The position numbers and the translations under genes were made by a program. Below, piece by piece: positions 18,486 to 27,194 of a stretch of DNA of 64,000 bases; within the stretch, counting starts at the first letter, position 1; each line of letters opens with the position of its first letter. Under the pieces are notes generated by a model. That model was not told the DNA's origin. It saw only the letters and a list, made by a program, of their open reading frames with translations, and searched no databases. Source of the stretch: JANSWY01 sp965228955 (GTDB lineage: Bacteria; Bacteroidota; Bacteroidia; Cytophagales; Cyclobacteriaceae); contig OZ245848.1 of the NCBI GenBank assembly GCA_965228955.1, forward strand, positions 5,766,001 through 5,830,000, given 5' to 3'.

Positions 18486-19493
18486 ATGCAATTCAGTGGA
18501 AGGTTTCTTTATTCGATGATGCAGTTTGCAAGTATGCAAGGGGCAAACGTTCAAGAGCTGATCAATGAGAGTGGTCATCCCGTGGAAGATTTATTAATGG
18601 AAGATTTCATGGTAGATTCTCTTTGTTACAATGCTGTGATTGAAAAAGCAATGGAGTTGACTGGCGATCAAAACCTCGGGTTACACGCCGGAGAGCAGAT
18701 GAGTTTGTCAGGAGCTGGGTTAGTTGGTCAAATTACTCAGTCTGCTCCCACAATTAAGGAAGCATTACAATTTTCATGTGAATTCATAAGTCTCGGATGC
18801 AGAGCAATGCCCAAACAGTTAGTAGAAGAAAAAGACCATTACAAATTAACACTCACTCCGTTACCACTTTGGTATTCTCAATCCCCGGAAGTGGTGAAGC
18901 AAACAGCAAATGGCGTAATTGCATTTACCATAAGAGAATTTCAAAACCTGAATTTTAGAAAAAGCTCACCAATAAGAATTGAATTAGCTTATCCTAAACC
19001 GGCCGATACAAGTGAGCATGATAGAGTTTTTCAATGTGACCTGAAGTTTGGTGCCGAAGAAACTGCAATATATTTTGATAAGCTGGATGTAGAGGCTCCA
19101 GTTATAAGTAGCAATTATCGACTTCTAAGAGTTTTGGTGGACCATGCTAATCAAAAACTAAGTGAAATGCGACAAGAAGAATCGTTTCACGATTTAGTAA
19201 AGAAAAGTATGATCAACCTGGTTAACCCGCAATTTCCAACCATTGATGAGGTAGCCGCCAATTTGAACCTTGGGGTAAGAACCATGCAAAGGAAGTTAAG
19301 TGCAGAAGGTCATACGTTTAAAGATATACTCGAGGGTTTGAGAAGGGATTTTGCAGTTAGTTACATGGGGAGCAAGGATGTAAGTGTTAATGAAGTGGCT
19401 AACTTGCTGAACTATGCAGATGGAAGCACTTTCATCAGGTCCTTCAAAAGGTGGACCGGTCAAACTCCTAATGCTTACAGAGCTGGCTTGTGA
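18486..19493 (+). CDS. AraC family transcriptional regulator with N-terminal arabinose-binding-like domain
   Basis: The protein is about 335 residues from the ATG at 18486; a TTG at 18426 would add 20. The N-terminal 200 residues resemble the arabinose-binding-like domain of ArgR/OruR-type regulators. The C-terminal HTH region includes PTIDEVAANLNLGVRTMQRKLSAEG and the second helix pair VNEVANLLNYADGSTFIRSFKRWTG, ending TPNAYR. It is divergent from the SRPBCC gene and is followed by an S41 peptidase gene. The intergenic region has GACAAAA at 18394 and 18404, a 10-bp direct repeat that might be an operator. Confidence 0.88.
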   Translation: MQFSGRFLYSMMQFASMQGANVQELINESGHPVEDLLMEDFMVDSLCYNAVIEKAMELTGDQNLGLHAGEQMSLSGAGLVGQITQSAPTIKEALQFSCEFISLGCRAMPKQLVEEKDHYKLTLTPLPLWYSQSPEVVKQTANGVIAFTIREFQNLNFRKSSPIRIELAYPKPADTSEHDRVFQCDLKFGAEETAIYFDKLDVEAPVISSNYRLLRVLVDHANQKLSEMRQEESFHDLVKKSMINLVNPQFPTIDEVAANLNLGVRTMQRKLSAEGHTFKDILEGLRRDFAVSYMGSKDVSVNEVANLLNYADGSTFIRSFKRWTGQTPNAYRAGL

Positions 19494-19548
19494 TTGGTTG
19501 GCAAATCAAATTCGATTATCATTGATGTACACACATAAAACAAGACAT

Positions 19549-20733
19549 ATGCGATTGCTGGCAGTATTCATTATTCTTTTTTCTGCATCCTCCAAGCTTT
19601 GGGCTCAACAGAAACCACTATTCAATGTCAATGTGGAAAATAGTGAAGGCTCCAAGGAAGTATTTGAAGAGGTCAAATCAACAATTCTTCAGAACTACTA
19701 TTACGATGGGATTACAGAAGACGATTTGTACAGAGCGGCAATTAATGGAATGCTCAAACATATTTCTCCTCCCGAAACTCCCTCATTGGCAAAACTCTGG
19801 ACAGATGAAGAATACGAAAGCATTCTAAATTCATTGAAGGGTGTAAGTGTCTCTCTGGGTTTTCAAAGTACATTTAATTCGACGGAAGGAAGTTTAAAGG
19901 TCACCGGAATAACAGAGGGGTCAGACGCAACCAAATATTTGCAAATAAACGACCGGGTAGTTAGAATCAATGATAGAAGTTTAAATGGGCTTTCCAACAG
20001 TGAGGTCAATGGTATGTTGAATGGTGATGAGGGTGTGAAGGTGAAATTGAAAGTGGTGAGAGATATTGAAGTTTTTGATGTGGAACTTGTCAGGAAGAAA
20101 TTGAAGAACAAAAACCTGGTTGTAACCAATATTGCGAATAATAAAGCACTCATTGAAATTAAAAAAATTAGTCTTGGGGTATCTGATGAACTGAAAGGGA
20201 TATTAGAAGGACTTATTCAAGCAGGTCGAACATCTATCATCATTGACCTAAGAAATAATGGTGGAGGTGTATTGAATGAAGGAGTGAATATCGCAAAGTT
20301 ATTTTTACGCACGAACGAAATTGCTTTGAGAACTCAGGCGAGATCTGGTGGAGTAATTAATTATGTACCGGAAGTTGAAGGTTTTCTGAATTTCAAAATA
20401 GCGGTACTGATTAATGAGAATACCGCCTCATCTGCGGAGATTATTGCCAGAGCCCTACAAGAGCATAAAAGAGCGATAACGGTTGGCAAGAAGACTTATG
20501 GCAAAGGGGTGATTGAAACCACTTTTACTCTTTCAAATAACTACCGACTAAAAATTATCTCAAACGCCATGTACAGCCCTTCAGGTAAATCCTGGCAGTC
20601 AAAAGGTGTATTTCCAGATTATTTCATTGATCAAACACCTGAGAATCTCAAGTCCGTTCAGCAAATGGAGATTGATCAAAGAATGAGGAGTGATTTGCAT
20701 TTAAGCACGGCGGTTAAGTTGCTTGGGAATTGA
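19549..20733 (+). CDS. S41 family C-terminal processing peptidase
   Basis: The exported protease is about 394 residues from the ATG at 19549, which starts a signal peptide ending in LWAQQ; this start fits better than upstream in-frame codons that overlap the AraC gene. It has a PDZ domain (around 98-180, GVSVSLGFQS to LKVVRD) and the S41 catalytic region IIIDLRNNGGG, ENTASSAEIIA with the nucleophilic Ser, and KKTYGKGVIETT with the general-base Lys. CtpA-like proteases cut C-terminal tails of periplasmic proteins. It follows the AraC gene in the same direction. Confidence 0.9.
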   Translation: MRLLAVFIILFSASSKLWAQQKPLFNVNVENSEGSKEVFEEVKSTILQNYYYDGITEDDLYRAAINGMLKHISPPETPSLAKLWTDEEYESILNSLKGVSVSLGFQSTFNSTEGSLKVTGITEGSDATKYLQINDRVVRINDRSLNGLSNSEVNGMLNGDEGVKVKLKVVRDIEVFDVELVRKKLKNKNLVVTNIANNKALIEIKKISLGVSDELKGILEGLIQAGRTSIIIDLRNNGGGVLNEGVNIAKLFLRTNEIALRTQARSGGVINYVPEVEGFLNFKIAVLINENTASSAEIIARALQEHKRAITVGKKTYGKGVIETTFTLSNNYRLKIISNAMYSPSGKSWQSKGVFPDYFIDQTPENLKSVQQMEIDQRMRSDLHLSTAVKLLGN

Positions 20734-20742
20734 GTCGGCTTA

Positions 20743-21603
20743 TCACCCACAACCTCCGCAACCTCCACAGCCACCGCATCCTGAGCAGCCACTGTCACCA
20801 CCTCCATCACCTGAATCAAACCCAAAGCCACTATCAGAACTATCAAAGGAATCAAATTCAGAGTCCAAATGATCATTAGCAGCATCGGTTATATCATCTG
20901 CCATATCTAGCATTTCAAGTACCAAAATGGTTTGAAAAACAGCGGAGCTTGCTGCAAATTCTGGTGTGGCGTAGCTTTGATCATATACTCCTTCCTCTGT
21001 TTGTGGTCTTCTTTTGTTGAAATCAAAATCCGGACCCAGTTTAGATTTTAAATCTTTAATGTAATTTCCATTCAGCAGTAGAATATTAGTTCCAAACTCA
21101 GAGTAGATCTGTTCTACTTGTTTTTCAGATACTTCGCTTCCTGACAATACTTTATTGGCAGCTTCAATTTTAGATTCGACCTGGCTTTGTAGTTGATCTC
21201 CCGATTTGTTGAGCCGAAACTTTGAGAACCATCTGAAAAGAAAAAATGATGGTTCCGGTAGAAAATAGTCCGTCAGTTGGTTAAATAGAAATTCTCTTTT
21301 GAATTGTCTTGTGTTTTTTACCTCTTCTCTAATTAGTTTTTTCACTTCATATATGGTCAGATACATATCAGGAGAGGACTCCAATGGATTTGTAAACAAC
21401 TGCTCATGAGGTTTAAGATCATATTTGCCCCAATCCTTCCCTCGAAATATCAGAATTGAGGAATCATCATCCTCTTTGAAGGCAAGTACACTCTTGATTA
21501 TCAAATCACGGAAGGTAACCTTGAGTGTATCTGATACTTTACTATAATTTGGATCCAGTATAAATTTGATTTCAGCAGGAGTAAGAGTTGTTAGTTTCAT
21601 CAT
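20743..21603 (-). CDS. Protein with C-terminal Cys-Gly repeat tail (TIGR04222-like)
   Basis: The 286-residue protein has a charged helical body and a remarkable C-terminus. An acidic Asp/Ser/Phe/Gly segment (about 245-270) runs into a tail with Cys at every third residue, GCSGCGGCGGCGGCG. The layout resembles TIGR04222 domain proteins, which often end in Cys-Gly repeats, but no obvious membrane segment is present here. The assignment is from memory. The start overlaps the upstream gene's stop (ATGA), so the two products are made together. The tail could bind metal or be modified; its function is unknown. Confidence 0.65.
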   Translation of the reverse strand: MMKLTTLTPAEIKFILDPNYSKVSDTLKVTFRDLIIKSVLAFKEDDDSSILIFRGKDWGKYDLKPHEQLFTNPLESSPDMYLTIYEVKKLIREEVKNTRQFKREFLFNQLTDYFLPEPSFFLFRWFSKFRLNKSGDQLQSQVESKIEAANKVLSGSEVSEKQVEQIYSEFGTNILLLNGNYIKDLKSKLGPDFDFNKRRPQTEEGVYDQSYATPEFAASSAVFQTILVLEMLDMADDITDAANDHLDSEFDSFDSSDSGFGFDSGDGGGDSGCSGCGGCGGCGGCG

Positions 21604-22127
21604 TTTTTAAACAGTTGTTTGATTCTCTTGGGAACTAGAAAATAATCCAATTTGGAAACTCTTATAAAGATAATATTTCTAAATCGTTCTTTTTCTGAGG
21701 GCCAAATATCTGATGGAGGTTTTTCTTTGAATACCTTTTCATATAGATCCAAAGTGTTAGTGTAAAGATTGGAATACTTCATTTTTTCAGATCCGCCTCC
21801 TTTCGTTGGGCCATGATGAATCTTTCTTTTTAGAATATTTCCACAAAACTCATCCCAATAATCTTGTGTGTAGAGCAAGTGTAGATGCCAGACCTGATCT
21901 ACCTGATCAGATGGCGTAAGGGGTTTTGATTGAATACAGATTAGAAAAATGAATTTTTTGTACTCAAGGATAACTCTCAATGAGTATTTTAAACTCCAGC
22001 CATTTTCACGGGCAAGTCGATCGGAAAATGTTAGCTTGGCGTCTGAGACTCCTATTTGGTAAGTTTTAATCTTATCCCATAATTCAAGATGCTCTGTAAT
22101 CAAAATAGAATTCTCAAGGCTAAGCAT
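21600..22127 (-). CDS. Glycine-rich-domain-protein-like (DUF1399-like) protein
   Basis: The 175-residue protein contains KPLTPSDQVDQVWHLHLLYT and YWDEFCGNILKRKIHHGPTKGG. This resembles the VDxVWHxHxxxTxxYWxxC pattern of the glycine-rich domain (GRDP/DUF1399) family, with its His and Cys residues in place. No signal peptide is seen. It is directly upstream of, and overlaps by four bases with, the gene for the Cys-Gly-tail protein. That linkage suggests a shared function, perhaps handling of the repeated cysteines, but this is inference. Confidence 0.6.
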   Translation of the reverse strand: MLSLENSILITEHLELWDKIKTYQIGVSDAKLTFSDRLARENGWSLKYSLRVILEYKKFIFLICIQSKPLTPSDQVDQVWHLHLLYTQDYWDEFCGNILKRKIHHGPTKGGGSEKMKYSNLYTNTLDLYEKVFKEKPPSDIWPSEKERFRNIIFIRVSKLDYFLVPKRIKQLFKK

Positions 22128-22150
22128 AAAACTATTTATGAAAATTAAGT

Positions 22151-22705
22151 TTACTTATCATCCCATCTTCTACTTCTCCTCCACCACTTCCTATCGTACT
22201 CTCGATTGAACGAAAAACCGATCCCTACTCCTGGTAAAATTATGGAATCAAAATGTGTTTCTGCATGTGAGCTTGCCTTGCGATACATCACATATGACAA
22301 AGAGGTACTCAGGAAAAATCCGACAGGATTGCGGATTACAAAAGCAGCTCCAAATGATGTACTGCTTGCAGTGTCAATCCAATCCGCATTATGTCCCAGG
22401 TACAGTGATCTATTGGTGTTAAGCTGAATGTAGTTTCGCCTCATTGGAATATCAAAACTACCTCCAATTATCATTCCTGCTGGAGTTGCTCCAAGTCTTA
22501 GGTTAAAGTTGCTATTGGAATTTTTAAGCAAAAAACTTCTTTCGTAATTAAGACTAAAAGGAATTGCCGGACCAAGGGCTTCTGCATAGATGGTGTTGAA
22601 AGCTTTTGCGTTTCTCATTCTTTGAGAATACGAATTACTCACAACTAGAAATGAAAAAAAAATTAGGACGATATGACGCTTTGCAAATGACATGGTTGGA
22701 TACAT
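22151..22705 (-). CDS. Small outer-membrane or exported protein
   Basis: The 184-residue product begins with a signal peptide (HIVLIFFSFLVVSNSYSQ) and continues in alternating short beta strands with Gly and aromatic residues (NFNLRLGATPAGMIIGGSF, GVGIGFSFNREYD), suggesting a small beta-barrel. A basic C-terminus KWWRRSRRW is unusual for a barrel end. I do not recognise a named family. It ends 23 bases before the start of the DUF1399-like gene and may be the first gene of that operon. Confidence 0.65.
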   Translation of the reverse strand: MYPTMSFAKRHIVLIFFSFLVVSNSYSQRMRNAKAFNTIYAEALGPAIPFSLNYERSFLLKNSNSNFNLRLGATPAGMIIGGSFDIPMRRNYIQLNTNRSLYLGHNADWIDTASSTSFGAAFVIRNPVGFFLSTSLSYVMYRKASSHAETHFDSIILPGVGIGFSFNREYDRKWWRRSRRWDDK

Positions 22706-22866
22706 TTAGTTCAATTTACAAAAAATCCCTTGTCAATACACCCTGCTTCATTCTTAATTTTTACTTGCTGAGTGTAATTGAATTGCTTCTTAAAAATGGT
22801 TTCCCTAAATTCTTTCAGTATATCGGGCAAAATCTTGTCAATCTTTTTTGACTAATTTCTAAACGG

Positions 22867-25092
22867 ATGACCGTAATAAATTCATGGTCTAAAATCACCT
22901 TTATCGCGCTTTTGATCAGTCAAAGCTTGTTTAGCTATGGCCAAATTTCCAGGATTGATAGTTTACGAAATCAGTTGTCGAATTCCAGTGAGCCAAGGAT
23001 CCAGGCACAAACTTCCCTTTCATTAAGTAACGCCTATTTTCGTTCAACTCCTCCAAGTAATGATAGTGCATTATACTTTGCCCAAAGCAGTCTGGAACTT
23101 TCAATAAAGAACAACATTGACACTTTAATTGCGAAATCCTATTCGCAGGTAGCCCATATGTTTTTTGCAAAGAGGGATTATGCCAATTCGGTAGAAAATC
23201 ACATGAAATCAGCCACTGAGTTCAAAAGACTTAATGACATGGTTGGCTATGCCAGAGAAATAAAAGAGGCAGGCTACACAGCATACATCAAATCTGATAA
23301 CCAGCGAGCATTGGAACTTTTGGAGCGTTCATTTCTGGTAAGTGATAGCATTGGATACCTCCGTGGAAAAGCTAATTCCTACACACATATCGGGACTATC
23401 CACCTGTCAGAAAGTAATTTTCCGCTAGCGTTGAGTTACTTATTAAAATCCGCGGAATTCCATGAGGAGATAGGTCCATCTACAGGGCTTTCAAATTGCT
23501 ATACTAAAATCAGCAATCTATATTTTGAAATAGGGGCTTATGATGAAGGGTCAAGATATTCCCAAAAAAGCCTGCAGGTCAATAATTCCATCAACAACAA
23601 AAGAGGAATGGCAATTGACAATGAGCTATTAGCCATTCTGCACTCTAAAAAGGCAAACTATGATTCCGCCCTTCATTTTATTGAACGGGCATATGATTTG
23701 AACGGACAAGTTTCAAATATTGAGGGTCAGGCGGCAAATCTCAATAGGATGGGAACGATACTGCTACTCCAGGGAGAACCCCAAAAGGCATATGAAAAAG
23801 CTAAGCTGGGTTTAAAAATGAGAAGTGATTTAAATGTGAACCCAAGAGCCATGACTTACTCCTATTTTACCATGGCGGATATTTATTATCACTTAGATTC
23901 TATCGATCAAGCGGTAAATTTTGCACAGCGTGCCTACGAGCAGTCTATCCAATTGAACTTACAAAGTTACATTGTAAGTAGCTCCAACCTATTATACAAC
24001 ACGTATTCTAAACTGGGTGATTACAATAAAGCATTTACATATCTGGAGAGCTATATGGCTTATAAGGACTCCTTATTTAATGAAGACCTTACAAAAGAAA
24101 TCACAAAATTAGAGTTACGAAAAGACTTACAGCGACTGGAACAAGAGGCTAAATACCAACAGAATCAAATAGCCTTGTTGGAAAGAGATCAGGAAATCAA
24201 GCAATTGTGGGTACTGATTCTGATAATTGGATTTAGCCTGGTTCTGCTGGTTGCATTCTTTCTTTACTATAGGTTTCTACACAAAAGCAGAGCTCATCGC
24301 AAATTAAAAGAGACACAATCACAGCTGGTTCAAGCAGAGAAAATGAGCTCGTTGGGGCAATTAACAGCGGGTATTGCTCATGAAATAAATAACCCAATGA
24401 ACTTTGTAGCGGGAGGTGTTTATTCCTTAAGAGAATATTTAAAAGACCTTGAAAGTCTTGTAATCCCGGAGGATCCAGATCAGGGAGAAAATTTTGAGCA
24501 GATGTATGCTTTGCTCAATAGCGTGCAAAATGGAGTGGATCGAACTACTCAAATAGTGGACCATCTAAGGACTTATTCCAGACTTGATAAAGGTGCGCTG
24601 AAAGCATTTGATATTGAAAAGAACCTTCAAGCTGCTTTAACGCTATTGAGTCATAAGATAGGAAGCAATGTGAAAGTAGATGTACAGATTGACAAAATTG
24701 AAGACTTTTACGCTTATGGTGGCCGATTAAACCAGGTGATTACCAATCTTATTTCTAATGCAGTAGATTCTATATCCGAGAAAACACCACCTACTGGAGT
24801 TATCTCTATTCGTGCGAATCAGGATGAGAAGTTTGTGTTTATAGAAGTGGAGGACAATGGAATTGGCATACCTGATCGCACAATTAATAAAATCTTTGAC
24901 CCATTTTACACTAGCAAACCTGTTGGGAGTGGTACTGGTCTCGGGTTGTCCATTTCAAAAACAATCATTCAAGATCATAAAGGGACTTTGGATGTAGAAT
25001 CTATTGAAGGACAGGGGACCAAATTCATTCTTAAAATGCATCGGTATTTGGACTGGGCAAAAGATTCTAAAACTTTCTTCAGAAAACCGTAA
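22867..25092 (+). CDS. TPR-containing sensor histidine kinase
   Basis: The 741-residue protein has a signal peptide, a periplasmic region of TPR-type helical repeats (about 45-405), a coiled coil, one membrane helix (447-468), and a cytoplasmic kinase core. The phospho-acceptor His505 lies in AGIAHEINNP. The ATP-binding domain has the N box (NQVITNLISNAVDSI, about 622-636), G1 DNGIGI (663-668), the F box DPFYTSK and G2 GTGLGLS. There is no receiver domain and no response regulator next to it. TPR histidine kinases of this build are typical of Bacteroidota; the signal is unknown. Confidence 0.93.
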   Translation: MTVINSWSKITFIALLISQSLFSYGQISRIDSLRNQLSNSSEPRIQAQTSLSLSNAYFRSTPPSNDSALYFAQSSLELSIKNNIDTLIAKSYSQVAHMFFAKRDYANSVENHMKSATEFKRLNDMVGYAREIKEAGYTAYIKSDNQRALELLERSFLVSDSIGYLRGKANSYTHIGTIHLSESNFPLALSYLLKSAEFHEEIGPSTGLSNCYTKISNLYFEIGAYDEGSRYSQKSLQVNNSINNKRGMAIDNELLAILHSKKANYDSALHFIERAYDLNGQVSNIEGQAANLNRMGTILLLQGEPQKAYEKAKLGLKMRSDLNVNPRAMTYSYFTMADIYYHLDSIDQAVNFAQRAYEQSIQLNLQSYIVSSSNLLYNTYSKLGDYNKAFTYLESYMAYKDSLFNEDLTKEITKLELRKDLQRLEQEAKYQQNQIALLERDQEIKQLWVLILIIGFSLVLLVAFFLYYRFLHKSRAHRKLKETQSQLVQAEKMSSLGQLTAGIAHEINNPMNFVAGGVYSLREYLKDLESLVIPEDPDQGENFEQMYALLNSVQNGVDRTTQIVDHLRTYSRLDKGALKAFDIEKNLQAALTLLSHKIGSNVKVDVQIDKIEDFYAYGGRLNQVITNLISNAVDSISEKTPPTGVISIRANQDEKFVFIEVEDNGIGIPDRTINKIFDPFYTSKPVGSGTGLGLSISKTIIQDHKGTLDVESIEGQGTKFILKMHRYLDWAKDSKTFFRKP

Positions 25093-25149
25093 TTGATTTA
25101 GCTATGTGGATTGTTCGTTGTTCAAAGTACCTAAACTATCTTAAATAAT

Positions 25150-25911
25150 ATGAAGACTAAAATTGCATTACTCCTACTTTTTTTTGGCTCTATCAGCTCG
25201 GCATTTACCCAAAACAGAGTTGAGAGACCCTATCAGGTGCAGATCAATTTTTCTGGATTGTTTGTAGACCTTGCCGGAAACAGCCTTGCTGACAACACAG
25301 TTGATGAACTGAAAATAAATCAATGGTTACCAGGAATATCACTTGGTTATCACCTAAACAAAAACATCTATTTAGGCTATTCAATGATTGCTCCATTGGA
25401 CATGACATTAATTGAATCGTGGGGTCTAACTGGAAGAGGCTTAGATGCTGATATAGTTTTAGAGCATCAACCGGGTGCAATTCATAACCTGGAATTCCGA
25501 TATAGTCCCTTCAAGTTTGGCTTATATCTGGCAGCAAACTTATCCAATATAGGTGCTGTGGATTATCAGATGACATTTGACCGAAAGTTTGATGAAATAT
25601 GGATCGGCAACAATCAATATGCTACTGATTTGGATATCAATTGGAACTCCAAAAATATTACCAGACTTTCATTTGGCCTGGGCTACAATATTGTCTTGAA
25701 TTCCGGACTCTCCTTTAATGTTGGTCTTGCGATTCCTACTGGTTTTCCGGATGATGAAAATATTGAATTTATTCCAAGAAATTCCTCAGTCACCATTCTT
25801 GAAAGCGACCTGGCTTTTGCCAATCAACGAATACAAGATGAGACATTCTATGGACCTATTTCATTGTATTTGAATGTGGGGTATAATTTGAAAAGCTTAT
25901 TCAGGAAGTAG
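25150..25911 (+). CDS. Outer membrane beta-barrel-like protein
   Basis: The 253-residue protein has a signal peptide ending in SSAFTQN and a body of amphipathic strands: LPGISLGYHLNKNIYLGYSMIAP, NLEFRYSPFKFGLYLAANLSN, SFGLGYNIVLNSGLSFNVGLAIP and a final SLYLNVGYNLKSLFRK. It looks like a small eight- to ten-strand porin or structural barrel. No family is recognised. It lies 57 bases downstream of the histidine kinase gene in the same direction, so co-transcription is possible. Confidence 0.7.
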   Translation: MKTKIALLLLFFGSISSAFTQNRVERPYQVQINFSGLFVDLAGNSLADNTVDELKINQWLPGISLGYHLNKNIYLGYSMIAPLDMTLIESWGLTGRGLDADIVLEHQPGAIHNLEFRYSPFKFGLYLAANLSNIGAVDYQMTFDRKFDEIWIGNNQYATDLDINWNSKNITRLSFGLGYNIVLNSGLSFNVGLAIPTGFPDDENIEFIPRNSSVTILESDLAFANQRIQDETFYGPISLYLNVGYNLKSLFRK

Positions 25912-26061
25912 CGCAAGTTTTGCCAGCCTTTCGTCGAATAAATTTTTTTGGCTTGTCAATTATTGATAATTTCACAGTTTCTGAATACTTAATATTTGCA
26001 TAAAGTATCCGGAAACTGGAATTATTAACTTTATCATTCAGACCTAATTCAATAAGCGGCA

Positions 26062-26832
26062 ATGCGTATCATCTTAGAATCCTGGGCTTACAAAAATATC
26101 AGCAGAAGACAGTTTGAAGTTTTCATGCTGGTCCTCTCTGGGTATGTCGTTGTGGAATTATACGTCAGTACTATTGTCGATTACACGGCATCCATGAAGA
26201 CGGTAATTGATGTTGCTGATTTTTTCATCTGTATGATATTCCTTGGTGATTTCTTTTTTGGCCTTTATTACGCTGAGAATAAGTTATCCTTTATCAAAAA
26301 GAATTGGATTGACTTTGTCTCCTCTATTCCGATGGTTGGAGCATTGAGAGCAGGAAGAATCGTAAAAATCTTTAGAATTCTTAGAGTAGTAAGATCTGCC
26401 AGATTCATATTCTTATTCTTTAATAGCAAAAACTCATTCTCTACACTTAGAAACTTAATGCTATTCAATGGTGTAGTTATTCTACTTTTCACACTAAGTT
26501 TTTACGAATTAGAGCATAAGCTAAATCCCCATATTCACACCTTGAGTGATTCACTTTGGTGGACTACATATACCACAATCACGGTAGGTTTCCTTCAGGA
26601 TATTCCCCCTGTAACGGTGGAGGGAAAATTGCTTTCTGTAGTCTTGATTCTTCTTGGAATGATCATGTTCTCCACAATGATTGGTACCATAACCGACTTC
26701 TTCATTGAAGATGAGGATATCCAGGCCAAATTGGAAGATGTGGCCGAACAGGTTAATGACCTTGAAACTAAACTTGATAAGGTTTTAGAAAAACTTGACA
26801 GTCTGGAGCAGAACCGAGGAAACCAAAGCTGA
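26062..26832 (+). CDS. Voltage-gated ion channel homologue with altered selectivity filter
   Basis: The 256-residue membrane protein has the six-helix layout of voltage-gated potassium channels: S1 to S3 in the first 85 residues, an Arg-rich S4 (LRAGRIVKIFRILRVVRSARF, read in two parts), S5, a pore helix LWWTTYTTITV, and S6 LLSVVLILLGMIMFSTMIGT. A C-terminal coiled coil (VEDVAEQ-like heptads, about 218-250) probably drives tetramer assembly. The filter reads TVGFLQD where potassium channels have TVGYGD, so the second Gly is missing and one residue is added. Ion selectivity therefore cannot be assumed. The thioredoxin gene follows 61 bases downstream. Confidence 0.85.
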   Translation: MRIILESWAYKNISRRQFEVFMLVLSGYVVVELYVSTIVDYTASMKTVIDVADFFICMIFLGDFFFGLYYAENKLSFIKKNWIDFVSSIPMVGALRAGRIVKIFRILRVVRSARFIFLFFNSKNSFSTLRNLMLFNGVVILLFTLSFYELEHKLNPHIHTLSDSLWWTTYTTITVGFLQDIPPVTVEGKLLSVVLILLGMIMFSTMIGTITDFFIEDEDIQAKLEDVAEQVNDLETKLDKVLEKLDSLEQNRGNQS

Positions 26833-26893
26833 CATTGTGTCTTGATTTTCAGGCTGGTACGGTTTATGACCACTATTTTGAAAACGAACGAAC

Positions 26894-27190
26894 ATGTCAA
26901 ATTTTCATAAATTAATAAACGAGAATAAACCTGTCCTTGTGGATTTTTATGCCACCTGGTGCGGACCCTGTAAAATGATGGGGCCAATACTTGAGGACTT
27001 AAAAGGACAAATAGGGGATAAAGCTCATATCATCAAAATAGATGTCGACAAGAACCAGAAGCTTGCTGGTAAACTTGGAATAAGAGGTGTACCAACCATG
27101 GTTCTTTATAAAAATGGCAAAATAAAGTGGAGAGCTTCAGGTGTGAGGCAAGCCAATGAACTGAAACAGGTAATTGAGCAGAACAGCTAG
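26894..27190 (+). CDS. trxA: Thioredoxin
   Basis: The 98-residue protein is a complete small thioredoxin with active site WCGPC in YATWCGPCKMMGP, the cis-proline segment GVPTMVLYKNGK, and the conserved KIDVDKN strand. It has no signal peptide, so it is cytosolic and should be kept reduced by thioredoxin reductase. It follows the channel gene and is convergent with the second histidine kinase, with four bases between the stops. The symbol denotes the family; the genome may hold other thioredoxins. Confidence 0.92.
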   Translation: MSNFHKLINENKPVLVDFYATWCGPCKMMGPILEDLKGQIGDKAHIIKIDVDKNQKLAGKLGIRGVPTMVLYKNGKIKWRASGVRQANELKQVIEQNS

Positions 27191-27194
27191 AATT

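Noticed and set aside
20760..20810. Repeated GCC/ACC DNA on the + strand at the 5' side of this region
   Set aside because: It is only the coding sequence of the Cys-Gly tail read on the other strand, not an independent DNA repeat.
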